The notes under the pieces were generated by a model. That model made no database searches, was not told the origin of the DNA, and worked only from the letters and a program-made list of their open reading frames with translations. A DNA stretch of 6,713 bases from Clostridia bacterium. GTDB taxonomy: Bacteria; UBA6262; WVXT01. Below are positions 1 through 6,680 of the stretch, one piece after another. Where the stretch lies: NCBI GenBank assembly GCA_030671905.1, contig DAOVHK010000079.1:1-6713 (forward strand), read 5' to 3'. How positions within the stretch are numbered: the first letter of the stretch is position 1; every line of letters starts with the position of its first letter. Made by a program: the position numbers and the translations under genes.

Positions 1-69
1 GTTCTTCCTTAAAAAAATAAGCAAAACTGCCATATTAAGATTTTATAAAATTAATTTTTGTCCTGTCAA
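1..69 (-). promoter_or_regulatory. Sigma70-type promoter and leader for a gene beyond the left edge
   Basis: Read on the minus strand, a perfect -35 box TTGACA lies at 64-69. After a 16-nt spacer comes TATAAA (5 of 6 matches to TATAAT) at 42-47. Transcription would start near 35 and run out of the window at position 1. The leader contains a good Shine-Dalgarno-like AAGGAAG at 4-10, so the start codon of the next gene probably lies just past the edge. An alternative is the ATG at 31-33, which stays open to the edge for 11 codons and would give a nearly leaderless message. The promoter follows the end of the flavin reductase gene, so it likely opens a new transcription unit. The boxes are seen directly; their activity is inferred. 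Confidence 0.55.
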
Positions 70-140
70 GTAAATAAGAACTAAAGAGTCTAGTGGCCAT
101 TGTAAATTAGGAGGGTAAAGAGCTATCGTTCCATTATTCC

Positions 141-683
141 TTATATTGCATTTATAATTTTCTCGGGTAGGGTAAATTCATTACCTCCTACATGCGAGAG
201 CGGCCTGGCCTTTAAAGGGTTATACTTCCCTTTTACAAAAAGTCCTCTTTTCACTTCCCCATCCACTACTCTTCCCACCACGATTATGTGGTCCCCAGCT
301 TCATACATTGCTTCCAGCTTACATTCAAACTGAGCCAGCGCTTCAGCCACTTTCGGTGATTTTATCTTTTTAGATTTCTGTTCAGTAAGGTGCGCTTTTC
401 TAATCTCACTGACTCCTTTAGGAAAATCTTCGCCACAGGTCCACAGTTGGTTGAGCATGTCCACACCGGGAATATTAACTGTAAAATCTCCCGTCTCCCT
501 GATATTGGATATGGTGTGGTGGTCGGGGTCTGAAGCAAAGGCAATCATTGGTGGTTCCACTGAAGCAGGCATTACGAAACTAAAAGGTGCAGCGTTAGAG
601 ACGCCCTGTTTACTTACTGTGGAAATTAGAACAACAGCCCTGGGAACCAATAACTTGTACCAGTATGATAGCTCTATTTTCAT
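141..683 (-). CDS. Flavin reductase-like FMN-binding split-barrel protein
   Basis: A 180-residue protein of the flavin reductase-like (flavoredoxin, DIM6/NTAB) family, which binds FMN in a split beta-barrel and usually acts as a cytoplasmic dimer in electron transfer or NAD(P)H-dependent flavin reduction. Family signatures are the N-terminal run PRAVVLISTVSKQGVSNAAP (14-33), the strand SVEPPMIAFA (41-50), HHTISNIRETGDFTVNIPG (55-73), the acidic GDHIIVVGRV strand (130-139) and the C-terminal PLSHVGGNEF (161-170). Length is normal for the family. The ATG is secured by a textbook AGGAGG at 689-694, five bases upstream, the strongest ribosome site in the window. It begins 23 nt after the Mth938 gene and is probably co-transcribed with it. 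Its substrate or partner cannot be read from the sequence; flavoredoxin-type electron carrier is the best general description. Confidence 0.88.
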   Translation of the reverse strand: MKIELSYWYKLLVPRAVVLISTVSKQGVSNAAPFSFVMPASVEPPMIAFASDPDHHTISNIRETGDFTVNIPGVDMLNQLWTCGEDFPKGVSEIRKAHLTEQKSKKIKSPKVAEALAQFECKLEAMYEAGDHIIVVGRVVDGEVKRGLFVKGKYNPLKARPLSHVGGNEFTLPEKIINAI

Positions 684-706
684 GGTGACCTCCTGAAATT
701 CTGGCC

Positions 707-1045
707 TTAACAGGTTAAATGCAAGGCAGCGATGGTTTTACCCGATGGGGAAAGGCGATTATATTCATCACAAGCTTTTTGGGTAGTATCTACCACCAAT
801 TTTATCCCTTGGGAAGTTAGATAACTTTCTACTTCCTTAGGGACTTCCATCAATCCCGAAGCTCCAGTGCCAACAATTAGAATTTCGGGCTTCTCCTCTA
901 TAGCTTTCTCAATGTCAACTACCTGTAGTCGGTGGCCTTCTTTTCTCCACCAATTACCATCAACATGGTCGGGATAGATTATCACATCAGAGGTGTACTC
1001 TTTCCCATCGACAACTATCCTGCCAAAATCGTAATGTTCTATCAT
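707..1045 (-). CDS. Mth938-like domain protein (DUF498 family)
   Basis: A 112-residue single-domain protein of the Mth938-like family, known from archaea, bacteria and the human protein AAMDC; its biochemical role is not established. The family pattern is clear: an N-terminal GRIVVDGKEYTSDVIIYPD (8-26), a tryptophan-rich turn DGNWWRKEGHRL (29-40), the signature ILIVGTGASGLMEVP (55-69) and the C-terminal VVDTTQKACDEYNRL (84-98), ending in a short alpha/beta tail. There is no signal peptide or membrane segment, so it should be cytoplasmic. The ATG lies three bases after the wecB stop codon and has only a weak purine stretch upstream that lies inside the end of wecB, which suggests translational coupling. 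Family assignment is firm; function is unknown. Confidence 0.88.
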   Translation of the reverse strand: MIEHYDFGRIVVDGKEYTSDVIIYPDHVDGNWWRKEGHRLQVVDIEKAIEEKPEILIVGTGASGLMEVPKEVESYLTSQGIKLVVDTTQKACDEYNRLSPSGKTIAALHLTC

Positions 1046-1048
1046 TTT

Positions 1049-2167
1049 CTATTTCTTAAAATAGTATAGAAGGGCGTCAACTATTCTTGTGGATGCCTTT
1101 CCATCGCCATAGGGGTTAACCGATTTAGCCATCCTCTCATACATTCTCTTATTATCAAGTAACTTACAGGTCTCTGTAAATATTCTCTCTTTAGATAAGC
1201 CAACGACTTTTACCGTACCAGCCTTTACACCTTCCGGCCTTTCAGTAACTTCTCTTAACACTAACACGGGCTTACCCAAAGAGGGTGCCTCCTCTTGCAG
1301 CCCGCCGGAATCAGTTAACACTAAGAAGCACTTATTCAAAAGATTCACAAAATCAAGATAATCTAATGGTTTAATAAGATGGATGCGAGGGGAATTTTTC
1401 AGTGTTTTATAAACAACATTCTTCACATTAGGGTTGAGATGGACCGGATAGACAATTTCCAAATCGTCGTATTTTCGAATGAGTTTTTTAATACTTAAAC
1501 AGATATTCTCTAATGGAATTCCCCAATTTTCTCTGCGGTGAGCAGTAACTAAGACTATTCTTTTCTTATTGAAGTCGATTTTTTTCAACACAGAGTTCCT
1601 GAACCGATGCGGCTTGTTCAGGGCTAAATAGAGGGCATCAATCACAGTATTTCCAGTTACGAAAATGGACTCGTTCTTTATGTTCTCTTTAAGAAGGTTC
1701 CTTTTTGCCGTGGGAGTGGGAGCGAAGTGGAAATCGCACAAGGCATCTGTGAGAAGTCTGTTTACCTCCTCAGGATAGGGATTGAATCTATCATAAGAAC
1801 GGAGTCCTGCCTCAATATGACCAACGGGGACTTTTTGATAAAAAGAAGCCAACGCAGCTGCAAAAGTTGTCGTGGTATCTCCCTGGACAAGAATAAAATC
1901 CGGATTCTCCTTCTTAATTACCTTTTCCAATCTGGAAAACGCACTGGTAGTGATATAATAAAGGCTCTGAGATTCTTGCATTATATTTAAATCGTAATCG
2001 GATTGGAGATTAAACAGTCTCAGGACCTGGTCGAGCATCTGTCTGTGTTGAGCAGTAACTACCACTATGGTTTTGAATAAATCTTTCTTCTTTTGTAATT
2101 CTCTTAACACAGGCGCCATTTTAATGGCTTCAGGTCTTGTGCCAAAAATACAAATTATCTTTTTCAT
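1049..2167 (-). CDS. wecB: UDP-N-acetylglucosamine 2-epimerase (non-hydrolysing)
   Basis: This enzyme interconverts UDP-GlcNAc and UDP-ManNAc in the cytoplasm, supplying ManNAc units for surface polysaccharide (enterobacterial common antigen, teichoic acid linkage unit, capsule or O-antigen, depending on the organism); it is called MnaA in Gram-positives. Counting from the ATG at 2165-2167 it has 372 residues, matching the family. It carries FGTRPEAIKM (8-17), TAQHRQMLD (38-46), QGDTTTTFAAALA (95-107), HIEAGLRS (117-124), NPYPEEVNR (129-137), VTGNTVIDAL (170-179), TAHRREN (208-214) and LTDSGGLQEEAP (284-295). These include the likely catalytic acids D97, E119 and E133 and the active-site H210. 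A TTG 18 bases upstream is an alternative start, but it falls in the flanking repeat; the ATG places the GTRPEAIK motif at the usual distance. No good Shine-Dalgarno precedes the ATG. The segment MQESQSL (63-69) has ES where relatives usually have a P-x pair. Confidence 0.95.
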   Translation of the reverse strand: MKKIICIFGTRPEAIKMAPVLRELQKKKDLFKTIVVVTAQHRQMLDQVLRLFNLQSDYDLNIMQESQSLYYITTSAFSRLEKVIKKENPDFILVQGDTTTTFAAALASFYQKVPVGHIEAGLRSYDRFNPYPEEVNRLLTDALCDFHFAPTPTAKRNLLKENIKNESIFVTGNTVIDALYLALNKPHRFRNSVLKKIDFNKKRIVLVTAHRRENWGIPLENICLSIKKLIRKYDDLEIVYPVHLNPNVKNVVYKTLKNSPRIHLIKPLDYLDFVNLLNKCFLVLTDSGGLQEEAPSLGKPVLVLREVTERPEGVKAGTVKVVGLSKERIFTETCKLLDNKRMYERMAKSVNPYGDGKASTRIVDALLYYFKK

Positions 2168-2176
2168 ATAATAATC

Positions 2177-2242
2177 CAGGGACAAGCCCTTGGGCGACCA
2201 TCCCGATGTATCGGGATAAATTGCGGTCGCCCCTACGCGACC
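2177..2242. repeat. Intergenic nested inverted-repeat element between wecA and wecB
   Basis: A GC-rich, highly self-complementary block in an otherwise AT-leaning gap. Outer arms GGGCGACC (2192-2199) and GGTCGCCC (2225-2232) are perfect complements. Inside them, ATCCCGAT (2200-2207) pairs perfectly with ATCGGGAT (2210-2217) around two bases. GGTCGC (2225-2230) can instead pair with GCGACC (2237-2242) across CCCTAC, so two alternative folds compete for the same strand. A third small hairpin, CCAGGG/CCCTTGG with one bulge, lies at 2177-2192. Neither arm is followed by a T-run, so it is not a classical terminator. Blocks of this GTAGGGGCGACC style are, from general knowledge, dispersed intergenic repeats in many uncultured bacteria. 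The structure is seen directly; its being a multicopy genomic repeat is inferred. Confidence 0.72.
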
Positions 2243-2271
2243 AGAACCTTTGCGGGCATAAAGCCTTTTCT

Positions 2272-3282
2272 TTAAAGGATAGTCAAAAGAATTGCTCCCA
2301 ATGCCAATACCCCAGAGATTCCATACATTAAAAGAACTGTCCTTCTCTGACCCCAGCCATAGTCTAACAGGCGATGGTGGAGGTGTTCTCTGTCAGCCTG
2401 GAGAAGAGGCTTTCTCTTCTTCAAGCGTCGAAGAATAGTGAGGAAAGTGTCCAATAAAGGAAGACCTATTACCATAATGGGAACTAATAGAGCAATTGCA
2501 GCCACAGTTTTCAATGTTCCCATTATTGTAATTGCCCCCAGGATAAATCCCAGAAACATACTGCCAGTGTCGCCCATAAAGATTTTTGCTGGATGAAAAT
2601 TGTAGAGAAGAAACCCGCTTGTGCTTCCCACCAAAGCTAGAGCCATAATAGCCACCAGTTCCAGCCTGTTACTAATTGCTACACTGCTCTGCTTATCGAT
2701 TTGAAAAAGAGTGATAACAAAAAAGGTTATTGAAGCAATTACCACTACACCCGCGGCTAATCCGTCAAGTCCATCGATCAAATTGACGGAGTTAATGAAA
2801 GTAACTGTCCAAATAATTGTAATTATGAAACTTAAGTATAACGAGAATTCAAGATATGTCTTACCAAAGGGATTGTTTATTCCCACTATTCTTATTCCAT
2901 ACCAGAGTAGAACTACGCCTGCAATAACCTGGCCGAGTAATTTAATGGTCGCCTTGAGTCCTTTCTTATCGTCAATTAACCCTAAAATAGTGATAATTGT
3001 TGCTCCCAGAAGTATTCCCAATAAATACTTTTGAACCAAAAAATGGTGGGAGCGGAGTAGAAGACGAAAGGCATCATTGAAAAGAAAGATTAATGCTATG
3101 GAACCACTAAAGGCAAGATAGATTGCCAACCCACCCCAGGAGGGAATTAGTCTTTGGTGAACTTTACGCTCACTCGGCCTATCCATTACCCCGAATTTTC
3201 TCGCCAGGAGAGGGATGAGAGGCGTTACCACTAAAGAAATTAGTCCTGAAAGGAGAAAGACAAGAATATAAGAGGTAAACAT
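2272..3282 (-). CDS. wecA: Undecaprenyl-phosphate HexNAc-1-phosphate transferase (WecA/TagO/MraY family)
   Basis: A 336-residue polytopic membrane enzyme, rich in hydrophobic helices from residue 5 to the C-terminus, that transfers a HexNAc-1-phosphate (most likely GlcNAc-1-P) from a UDP-sugar to undecaprenyl phosphate on the inner face of the membrane, the first step of lipid-linked glycan assembly. Diagnostic features are GLIDDKKGL (101-109) with the Mg-binding D104/D105, NSVNLIDGLDGLA (164-176), NFHPAKIFMGDTGS (228-241) with D238, and the basic cytosolic loop RRLKKRKPLLQADREHLHHRL (285-305), whose HLHHRL is characteristic of the WecA/TagO branch rather than MraY. The N-terminal DRPSERKVHQRLIPSWGG (34-51) is also typical. 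It lies 52 bp after glyA, with only a weak ribosome site (GGTAG), and immediately before wecB, its natural pathway partner. Exact sugar specificity cannot be decided from sequence alone. Confidence 0.93.
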   Translation of the reverse strand: MFTSYILVFLLSGLISLVVTPLIPLLARKFGVMDRPSERKVHQRLIPSWGGLAIYLAFSGSIALIFLFNDAFRLLLRSHHFLVQKYLLGILLGATIITILGLIDDKKGLKATIKLLGQVIAGVVLLWYGIRIVGINNPFGKTYLEFSLYLSFIITIIWTVTFINSVNLIDGLDGLAAGVVVIASITFFVITLFQIDKQSSVAISNRLELVAIMALALVGSTSGFLLYNFHPAKIFMGDTGSMFLGFILGAITIMGTLKTVAAIALLVPIMVIGLPLLDTFLTILRRLKKRKPLLQADREHLHHRLLDYGWGQRRTVLLMYGISGVLALGAILLTIL

Positions 3283-3334
3283 TTAATTTCTACCAGGAAT
3301 GAAAAAATTAATCTTGCTATGGACTGTCCAGTTA

Positions 3335-4585
3335 TTACTCTTTCAGTCTCTTCTTGTATAAGGGAAATTTTCTGGTTAGTTTACGTACTTCCTTTTTCAA
3401 ACTGGCAAGATAATCCTCATCATAACGATGATCGAGGGCATCTGATATCAGCGCGGCAGTTTTCTCCATATCTTCTTCCTTCATGCCCCTGGTAGTCAGG
3501 GCCGGTGTCCCTAAACGAATTCCACTGGTCACAAAGGGTTTCTCCGGATCGTGGGGAATACTATTCTTATTAACCGTAATACCCGCCTTATCTAAAACCT
3601 CTTCAGCCACATCCCCGGTCAATCTCTTATTTCTCAGGTCTACCAGCATCAAGTGTGTATCTGTACCTCCAGAAACAATCTTGAATCCCTTCCTTATCAA
3701 TCCTTCAGCCAGCGCCCTAGCATTCCTAATTATCTGAGCCTGATATTTTTTAAATCCGGGCGTAAGCGCCTCCTTAAAGGCCACAGCTTTGGCAGCAATA
3801 ACATGCATGAGAGGACCTCCCTGTATTCCAGGAAAGATATTTCTGTCTATAACCGAAGCATATCTCTTCTTACACATTACCATTCCACCTCTTGGTCCGC
3901 GAAGCGTCTTATGCGTTGTAGTGGTTACAAAGTCAGCATAAGGAATGGGAGAAGGGTGCAGGTCAGCAGCGATCAGTCCAGCTATATGGGCAATATCAGC
4001 CATCAAAAAAGCACCCACCCTGTCGCAGACCTCTCGAAACTTCCTAAAATCTATAATCCTGGAATAGGCGGAGGTCCCAGCAACAATCAATTTTGGCTTA
4101 TGTTTGATGGCCAGGCTTTTCATCTCCCGGTAATCTATGCGTCCTGTTTTTTTAGATACACCTATGGGCACAGTCTTAAAATATTTGCCAGAGAAACTCG
4201 TAGGATGACCATGGGAGAGGTGTCCTCCATGCGACAAGTGCATCCCCATAATTGTATCCCCTATGCCAAGAACGGCAAAGTAGACTGCCATATTTGCCTG
4301 GGTCCCGGAATGAGCCTGAACGTTAACGTGGTCACAACCAAACAACTTTTTGGCACGCTCAATGGCCAAAGATTCAACCACATCGTAATATTCACATCCC
4401 CCGTAGAATCTATGGCTGGGATAGCCCTCCGCATACTTGTTGGTCATCACTGACCCTTGAGCTTCCAGAACTGCTTCAGAGACAAAGTTTTCAGAAGCAA
4501 TCAATTCCAGATTCTCTGCCTGCCTCTTAGTCTCCATATAGATTGCTTTGTAAACTTCGGAATCTAATCGTTTCAAGCTTGACAT
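3335..4585 (-). CDS. glyA: Serine hydroxymethyltransferase
   Basis: The PLP-dependent cytoplasmic enzyme that converts serine and tetrahydrofolate to glycine and 5,10-methylene-tetrahydrofolate, the main source of one-carbon units. At 416 residues it is full length. Visible signatures are [12 protein letters not shown] (25-36), [19 protein letters not shown] (48-66), [10 protein letters not shown] (89-98), [12 protein letters not shown] (115-126), [19 protein letters not shown] (195-213) and the PLP-lysine segment [14 protein letters not shown] (221-234), in which K226 is the Schiff-base lysine. The ATG has an excellent GAGGAG site at 4592-4597, six bases upstream. The gene lies 28 nt after ywlE. 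In related clusters rpiB usually occurs between ywlE and glyA but is missing here. Nothing appears damaged. Confidence 0.98.
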   Translation of the reverse strand: MSSLKRLDSEVYKAIYMETKRQAENLELIASENFVSEAVLEAQGSVMTNKYAEGYPSHRFYGGCEYYDVVESLAIERAKKLFGCDHVNVQAHSGTQANMAVYFAVLGIGDTIMGMHLSHGGHLSHGHPTSFSGKYFKTVPIGVSKKTGRIDYREMKSLAIKHKPKLIVAGTSAYSRIIDFRKFREVCDRVGAFLMADIAHIAGLIAADLHPSPIPYADFVTTTTHKTLRGPRGGMVMCKKRYASVIDRNIFPGIQGGPLMHVIAAKAVAFKEALTPGFKKYQAQIIRNARALAEGLIRKGFKIVSGGTDTHLMLVDLRNKRLTGDVAEEVLDKAGITVNKNSIPHDPEKPFVTSGIRLGTPALTTRGMKEEDMEKTAALISDALDHRYDEDYLASLKKEVRKLTRKFPLYKKRLKE

Positions 4586-4613
4586 TTCTTTCTCCTCGAA
4601 ATTATGTGTAGAA

Positions 4614-5072
4614 TTACTTTTTGATTTTCTCCAGTATTTTCAACAAATATTCCTTAATTTCCTGCAGGCGCTTTCGATAGGCCTCTTCGGGCTGACCAAT
4701 AGGATCGGGAATATCTAAATTCTTTTTTTCACCAGCAAACTCTTTTAATAAAAACACTCTATTTTTTACTTCTGGAGCCATCTCCAGAATAGCCTCTTTG
4801 TGTCTTTTCTCCATCACCAGAATCAGGTCGGCATCTTTAACTATTTGAGGAGTAACTCGAGTAGGCTTGTGGTTTGAAATCTCAATATCTTCTTCTTTTA
4901 ATACTTTTTCCAGCACACCATAAATAGCAAAGGAAGGGAGAGCAGCAATTCCAGCAGAACTCACTTTCACATCCTTTATCCCTTCTTCCCTTAGCATATT
5001 CTTGAATAGTCCCTGTGCCATCACGCTGCGACAGGTATTACCGGTACAAACAAAAAGGATTTTCTTATCCAT
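4614..5072 (-). CDS. ywlE: Low-molecular-weight protein phosphatase, YwlE-like
   Basis: A 152-residue cytoplasmic phosphatase of the low-molecular-weight PTP fold. The P-loop is CTGNTCRS (9-16), giving nucleophile C9 and phosphate-binding R15, and the general acid is D123 in DIPDPIG (120-126). In Bacillus YwlE, a threonine at the equivalent P-loop position (T13 here) favours phospho-arginine over phospho-tyrosine, whereas tyrosine phosphatases such as Wzb usually have isoleucine there. Arginine phosphatase is therefore the better guess; it is family knowledge, not proof. Position 17 is V where most relatives have P (RSPMAE), giving RSVMAQ here. The ATG is ten bases after the sua5 stop with only a weak purine site, suggesting coupling to sua5. 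The sua5-ywlE adjacency is conserved in Firmicutes and supports the YwlE reading over a capsule-type Wzb, although wecA and wecB lie close downstream. Confidence 0.9.
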   Translation of the reverse strand: MDKKILFVCTGNTCRSVMAQGLFKNMLREEGIKDVKVSSAGIAALPSFAIYGVLEKVLKEEDIEISNHKPTRVTPQIVKDADLILVMEKRHKEAILEMAPEVKNRVFLLKEFAGEKKNLDIPDPIGQPEEAYRKRLQEIKEYLLKILEKIKK

Positions 5073-5082
5073 TTCAATCTTT

Positions 5083-5685
5083 CTATCTTATCCTCTTTCT
5101 CAGTTCTTTCTCTTTTATGCATCCTGCCCTGATTACTTGGAAAGGATGATTGGTCACATCTAGGACAGTAGAGACAGTTCCCCGGGGAACCTTGCCACCA
5201 TCGATACACAAATCGGCCTCTTTTAAGAGTTGATTTTCCACTGCTTTAAGTGTCACATTCTCTTTCTTCCCGGAAAGATTGGCACTGGTCACAGCTAATG
5301 GCCCAGCACCTCTAATCAGCCCCAGAGCTATTCTATGGTCTGGCATTCTCAAAGCAATTGTCTTATACTTTTTTGAAGGAAAGACTAAAGTCAGAGGACC
5401 TGGCCAGAAATCCCTTACCAGTTTCTTCACTTCATTGGATAACTTATTAGTGAACTTTCCTATGTCTTTTTTGAAGCCGATGAGGAAGACTAAAGGTTTC
5501 TTTCCAGACCTTTTCTTTATCCGGTAAATTTTCCTCAATGTTTTAGGAAAGCAAATGCTTGCCCCCAGCCCGTAAACAGTGTCTGTGGGAAAGATTACCA
5601 AACCTCCCCTTCTCAATACACGAACAGCCTCTCCAATTCTTTTTCTTTCGGGATTCTCAAAATTAACTTTAATTATCTTTCCCAT
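5083..5685 (-). CDS. L-threonylcarbamoyladenylate synthase (TsaC/Sua5/YwlC, YrdC domain)
   Basis: A 200-residue YrdC-domain enzyme that makes threonylcarbamoyl-AMP from threonine, bicarbonate and ATP, the first step of the t6A37 modification of ANN-decoding tRNAs. The motifs are FPTDTVYGLG (32-41), the basic KKRSGKKPLVFLI (57-69) that contacts the nucleotide, FWPGPLTLVF (93-102), RMPDH (113-117), GPLAVTSANLSG (128-139) and DGGKVPRGTVSTVLDV (162-177). It lacks the additional C-terminal Sua5 domain of the approximately 340-residue proteins, so it is the short TsaC-type form with a basic tail (KEKELRKRIR). An in-frame TAG directly precedes the ATG and fixes the earliest start. The ribosome site is poor: the purine-rich AGGAAGGA lies about 17 bases upstream, farther than normal. 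The TPR gene ends 59 bp upstream. Confidence 0.93.
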   Translation of the reverse strand: MGKIIKVNFENPERKRIGEAVRVLRRGGLVIFPTDTVYGLGASICFPKTLRKIYRIKKRSGKKPLVFLIGFKKDIGKFTNKLSNEVKKLVRDFWPGPLTLVFPSKKYKTIALRMPDHRIALGLIRGAGPLAVTSANLSGKKENVTLKAVENQLLKEADLCIDGGKVPRGTVSTVLDVTNHPFQVIRAGCIKEKELRKRIR

Positions 5686-5710
5686 CTATGTGAATCAGCC
5701 TGTCCTTCCT

Positions 5711-5740
5711 GATATATGGATTTATCACTACAAGACTCAA
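5711..5740 (-). promoter_or_regulatory. Weak candidate promoter upstream of sua5
   Basis: The 59-bp gap between the TPR gene and sua5 contains, on the minus strand, TTGAGT (5735-5740) as a possible -35 and TATATC (5711-5716) as a possible -10, separated by 18 bases. Each matches the consensus at four of six positions. It would produce a leader of about 20-25 nt that begins near the AGGAAGGA purine block. This is the only place in the gap where a promoter for the sua5-ywlE-glyA-wecA-wecB run can be proposed. AT-rich DNA often yields such matches by chance, hence low confidence. Confidence 0.25.
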
Positions 5741-5744
5741 GTTC

Positions 5745-6680
5745 TTATTGAGTATTTTTTGCATTTTTTTCTTTATAGTATAAAAGCCGAAGATTATTAC
5801 GTGCTTCAACATAATCTGGGTTGAGTACAATAGCTTTTTGAAATTTCTGAAATGCTTCATTATATTTTTTCTGCTTGTAATATAAAACGCCAAGATTATT
5901 ATGTGCTTCAGCATTATTTGGATTAAGCTGAATAGCCTTTTGATATTCCTGAATTGCTTCATTATATTTTTTCTGTTTATGGAATAAAAGACCAAGATTG
6001 TGATATGCATCAGCATAGCCTGAATCGGTATGAATAGCTTTTTGATATGATTGGAATGCTTTACCATATTGCCCCAGTTCTTCATATAAAATACCAAGAA
6101 AATTGTGCGTTTTAGGGTTATCAGGGTCCCTTTTTAGAGTTTCTTGGTATTCCTTAAATGCTTTTTCATATTTTCCTTGCTTGTAATATAAAAGACCAAG
6201 ACTGTTATGTGCTCTACTGTTAATAGGATATTTTGCAATAACATCTCGCCATATTAAAATAGGATTCCGGAAGAATGAATTTCTTTTTACTGTTACCCCG
6301 CTTAAAAGAAAAATGTGAATTCCCATGACACTAAGTAACACCCATTTGGACGAATGCCTACAAAAAACATCCTTAGATAATATCAAAAAATATAAGAAAA
6401 CAATACTCAAATAAAATCCAAATCCTGAAAGATATAAGCGAGTATCATCCATAGGAAGAGTGGTTGGGAAAAAACTAGAAGTTGGAAATAAAGTTATGAA
6501 AAACCACGAGGCACAAAACAAAACTATTTTTGAAATGTCTGATTTCTTTCTGTAAATTCTCAAAACCAACATAACTATACTAATAATAAGAAGAAATGGT
6601 ACAAGTATCTTAATTTCAAATATCGTCTTAGGGACGAAAAGACAATGGTCAATACAAAACCCTATTGGAATGAAAAGCAC
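5745..6680 (-). CDS. Membrane-anchored TPR protein, probably N-terminally truncated
   Basis: From the GTG at 6678-6680 this is a 311-residue protein. Hydrophobic stretches lie at about 24-41, 51-67, 86-101 and 112-130, followed by WRDVIAKYP and then four complete 34-residue TPRs (155-188, 189-222, 223-256, 257-290) plus half of a fifth (291-305). The N-terminal pattern (LFIPIGFCIDH, WFFITLFPTSSFFPT, DDTRLYLSGFGF) resembles the middle of large multi-spanning TPR proteins, common in uncultured bacteria, that carry a long membrane domain before the repeats; members share the 'FxIDH', 'LFPTSS' and 'RLYLP' segments. This copy lacks the upstream half. An in-frame TGA lies at 6702-6704, and no Shine-Dalgarno precedes the GTG. 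Such proteins are thought to work in glycan or envelope processes, but no function can be assigned here. Its DNA looks more AT-rich than its neighbours (visual impression, not counted). Confidence 0.72.
   Translation of the reverse strand: MLFIPIGFCIDHCLFVPKTIFEIKILVPFLLIISIVMLVLRIYRKKSDISKIVLFCASWFFITLFPTSSFFPTTLPMDDTRLYLSGFGFYLSIVFLYFLILSKDVFCRHSSKWVLLSVMGIHIFLLSGVTVKRNSFFRNPILIWRDVIAKYPINSRAHNSLGLLYYKQGKYEKAFKEYQETLKRDPDNPKTHNFLGILYEELGQYGKAFQSYQKAIHTDSGYADAYHNLGLLFHKQKKYNEAIQEYQKAIQLNPNNAEAHNNLGVLYYKQKKYNEAFQKFQKAIVLNPDYVEARNNLRLLYYKEKNAKNTQ
5766..6218 (-). repeat. Tandem 102-bp TPR-coding repeats
   Basis: The TPR region is built of 34-codon units visible at DNA level. The 20-base string GCTTCATTATATTTTTTCTG occurs identically at 5854-5873 and 5956-5975, exactly 102 bases apart, and the surrounding bases also match closely; the upstream two units are more diverged. 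Protein units carry the expected pattern A-x-x-x-LG-x-L-Y-x-x-x-x-KY-x-x-A-x-x-x-x-x-x-A-x-x-x-x-P. The two best matching units suggest recent duplication or gene conversion. Because 102 is a multiple of three, non-coding frames also stay open through the array. Confidence 0.85.

Noticed and set aside
70..140. Possible operon terminator after the flavin reductase gene
   Set aside because: No GC-rich stem followed by T's is present; only short direct repeats (TAAAGAG) are seen.
3320..3330. Palindrome TGGACTGTCCA between glyA and wecA
   Set aside because: Five-base arms around one base cannot form a stable hairpin and no T-run follows closely; it could be a protein site but nothing supports that.
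3653..4453. Long plus-strand open frame (266 codons) antisense to glyA
   Set aside because: It lies wholly within the conserved glyA coding region, its protein matches no family I recognise, and it is cysteine-, histidine- and serine-rich in the way antisense shadows are.
5735..5770. Plus-strand ACTCAA/TTGAGT hairpin followed by T-runs, resembling a terminator
   Set aside because: It would end plus-strand transcription, but no plus-strand gene exists; the stem is only six AT-rich pairs and the T-runs are the complement of lysine/asparagine codons of the TPR gene.
5669..6097. 142-codon minus-strand open frame overlapping the TPR gene and the start of sua5
   Set aside because: It is an alternate frame through the TPR repeats; the 102-bp period keeps all frames in phase, so its repeated IMLKHIIILAFY pattern is a by-product of the real TPR codons.
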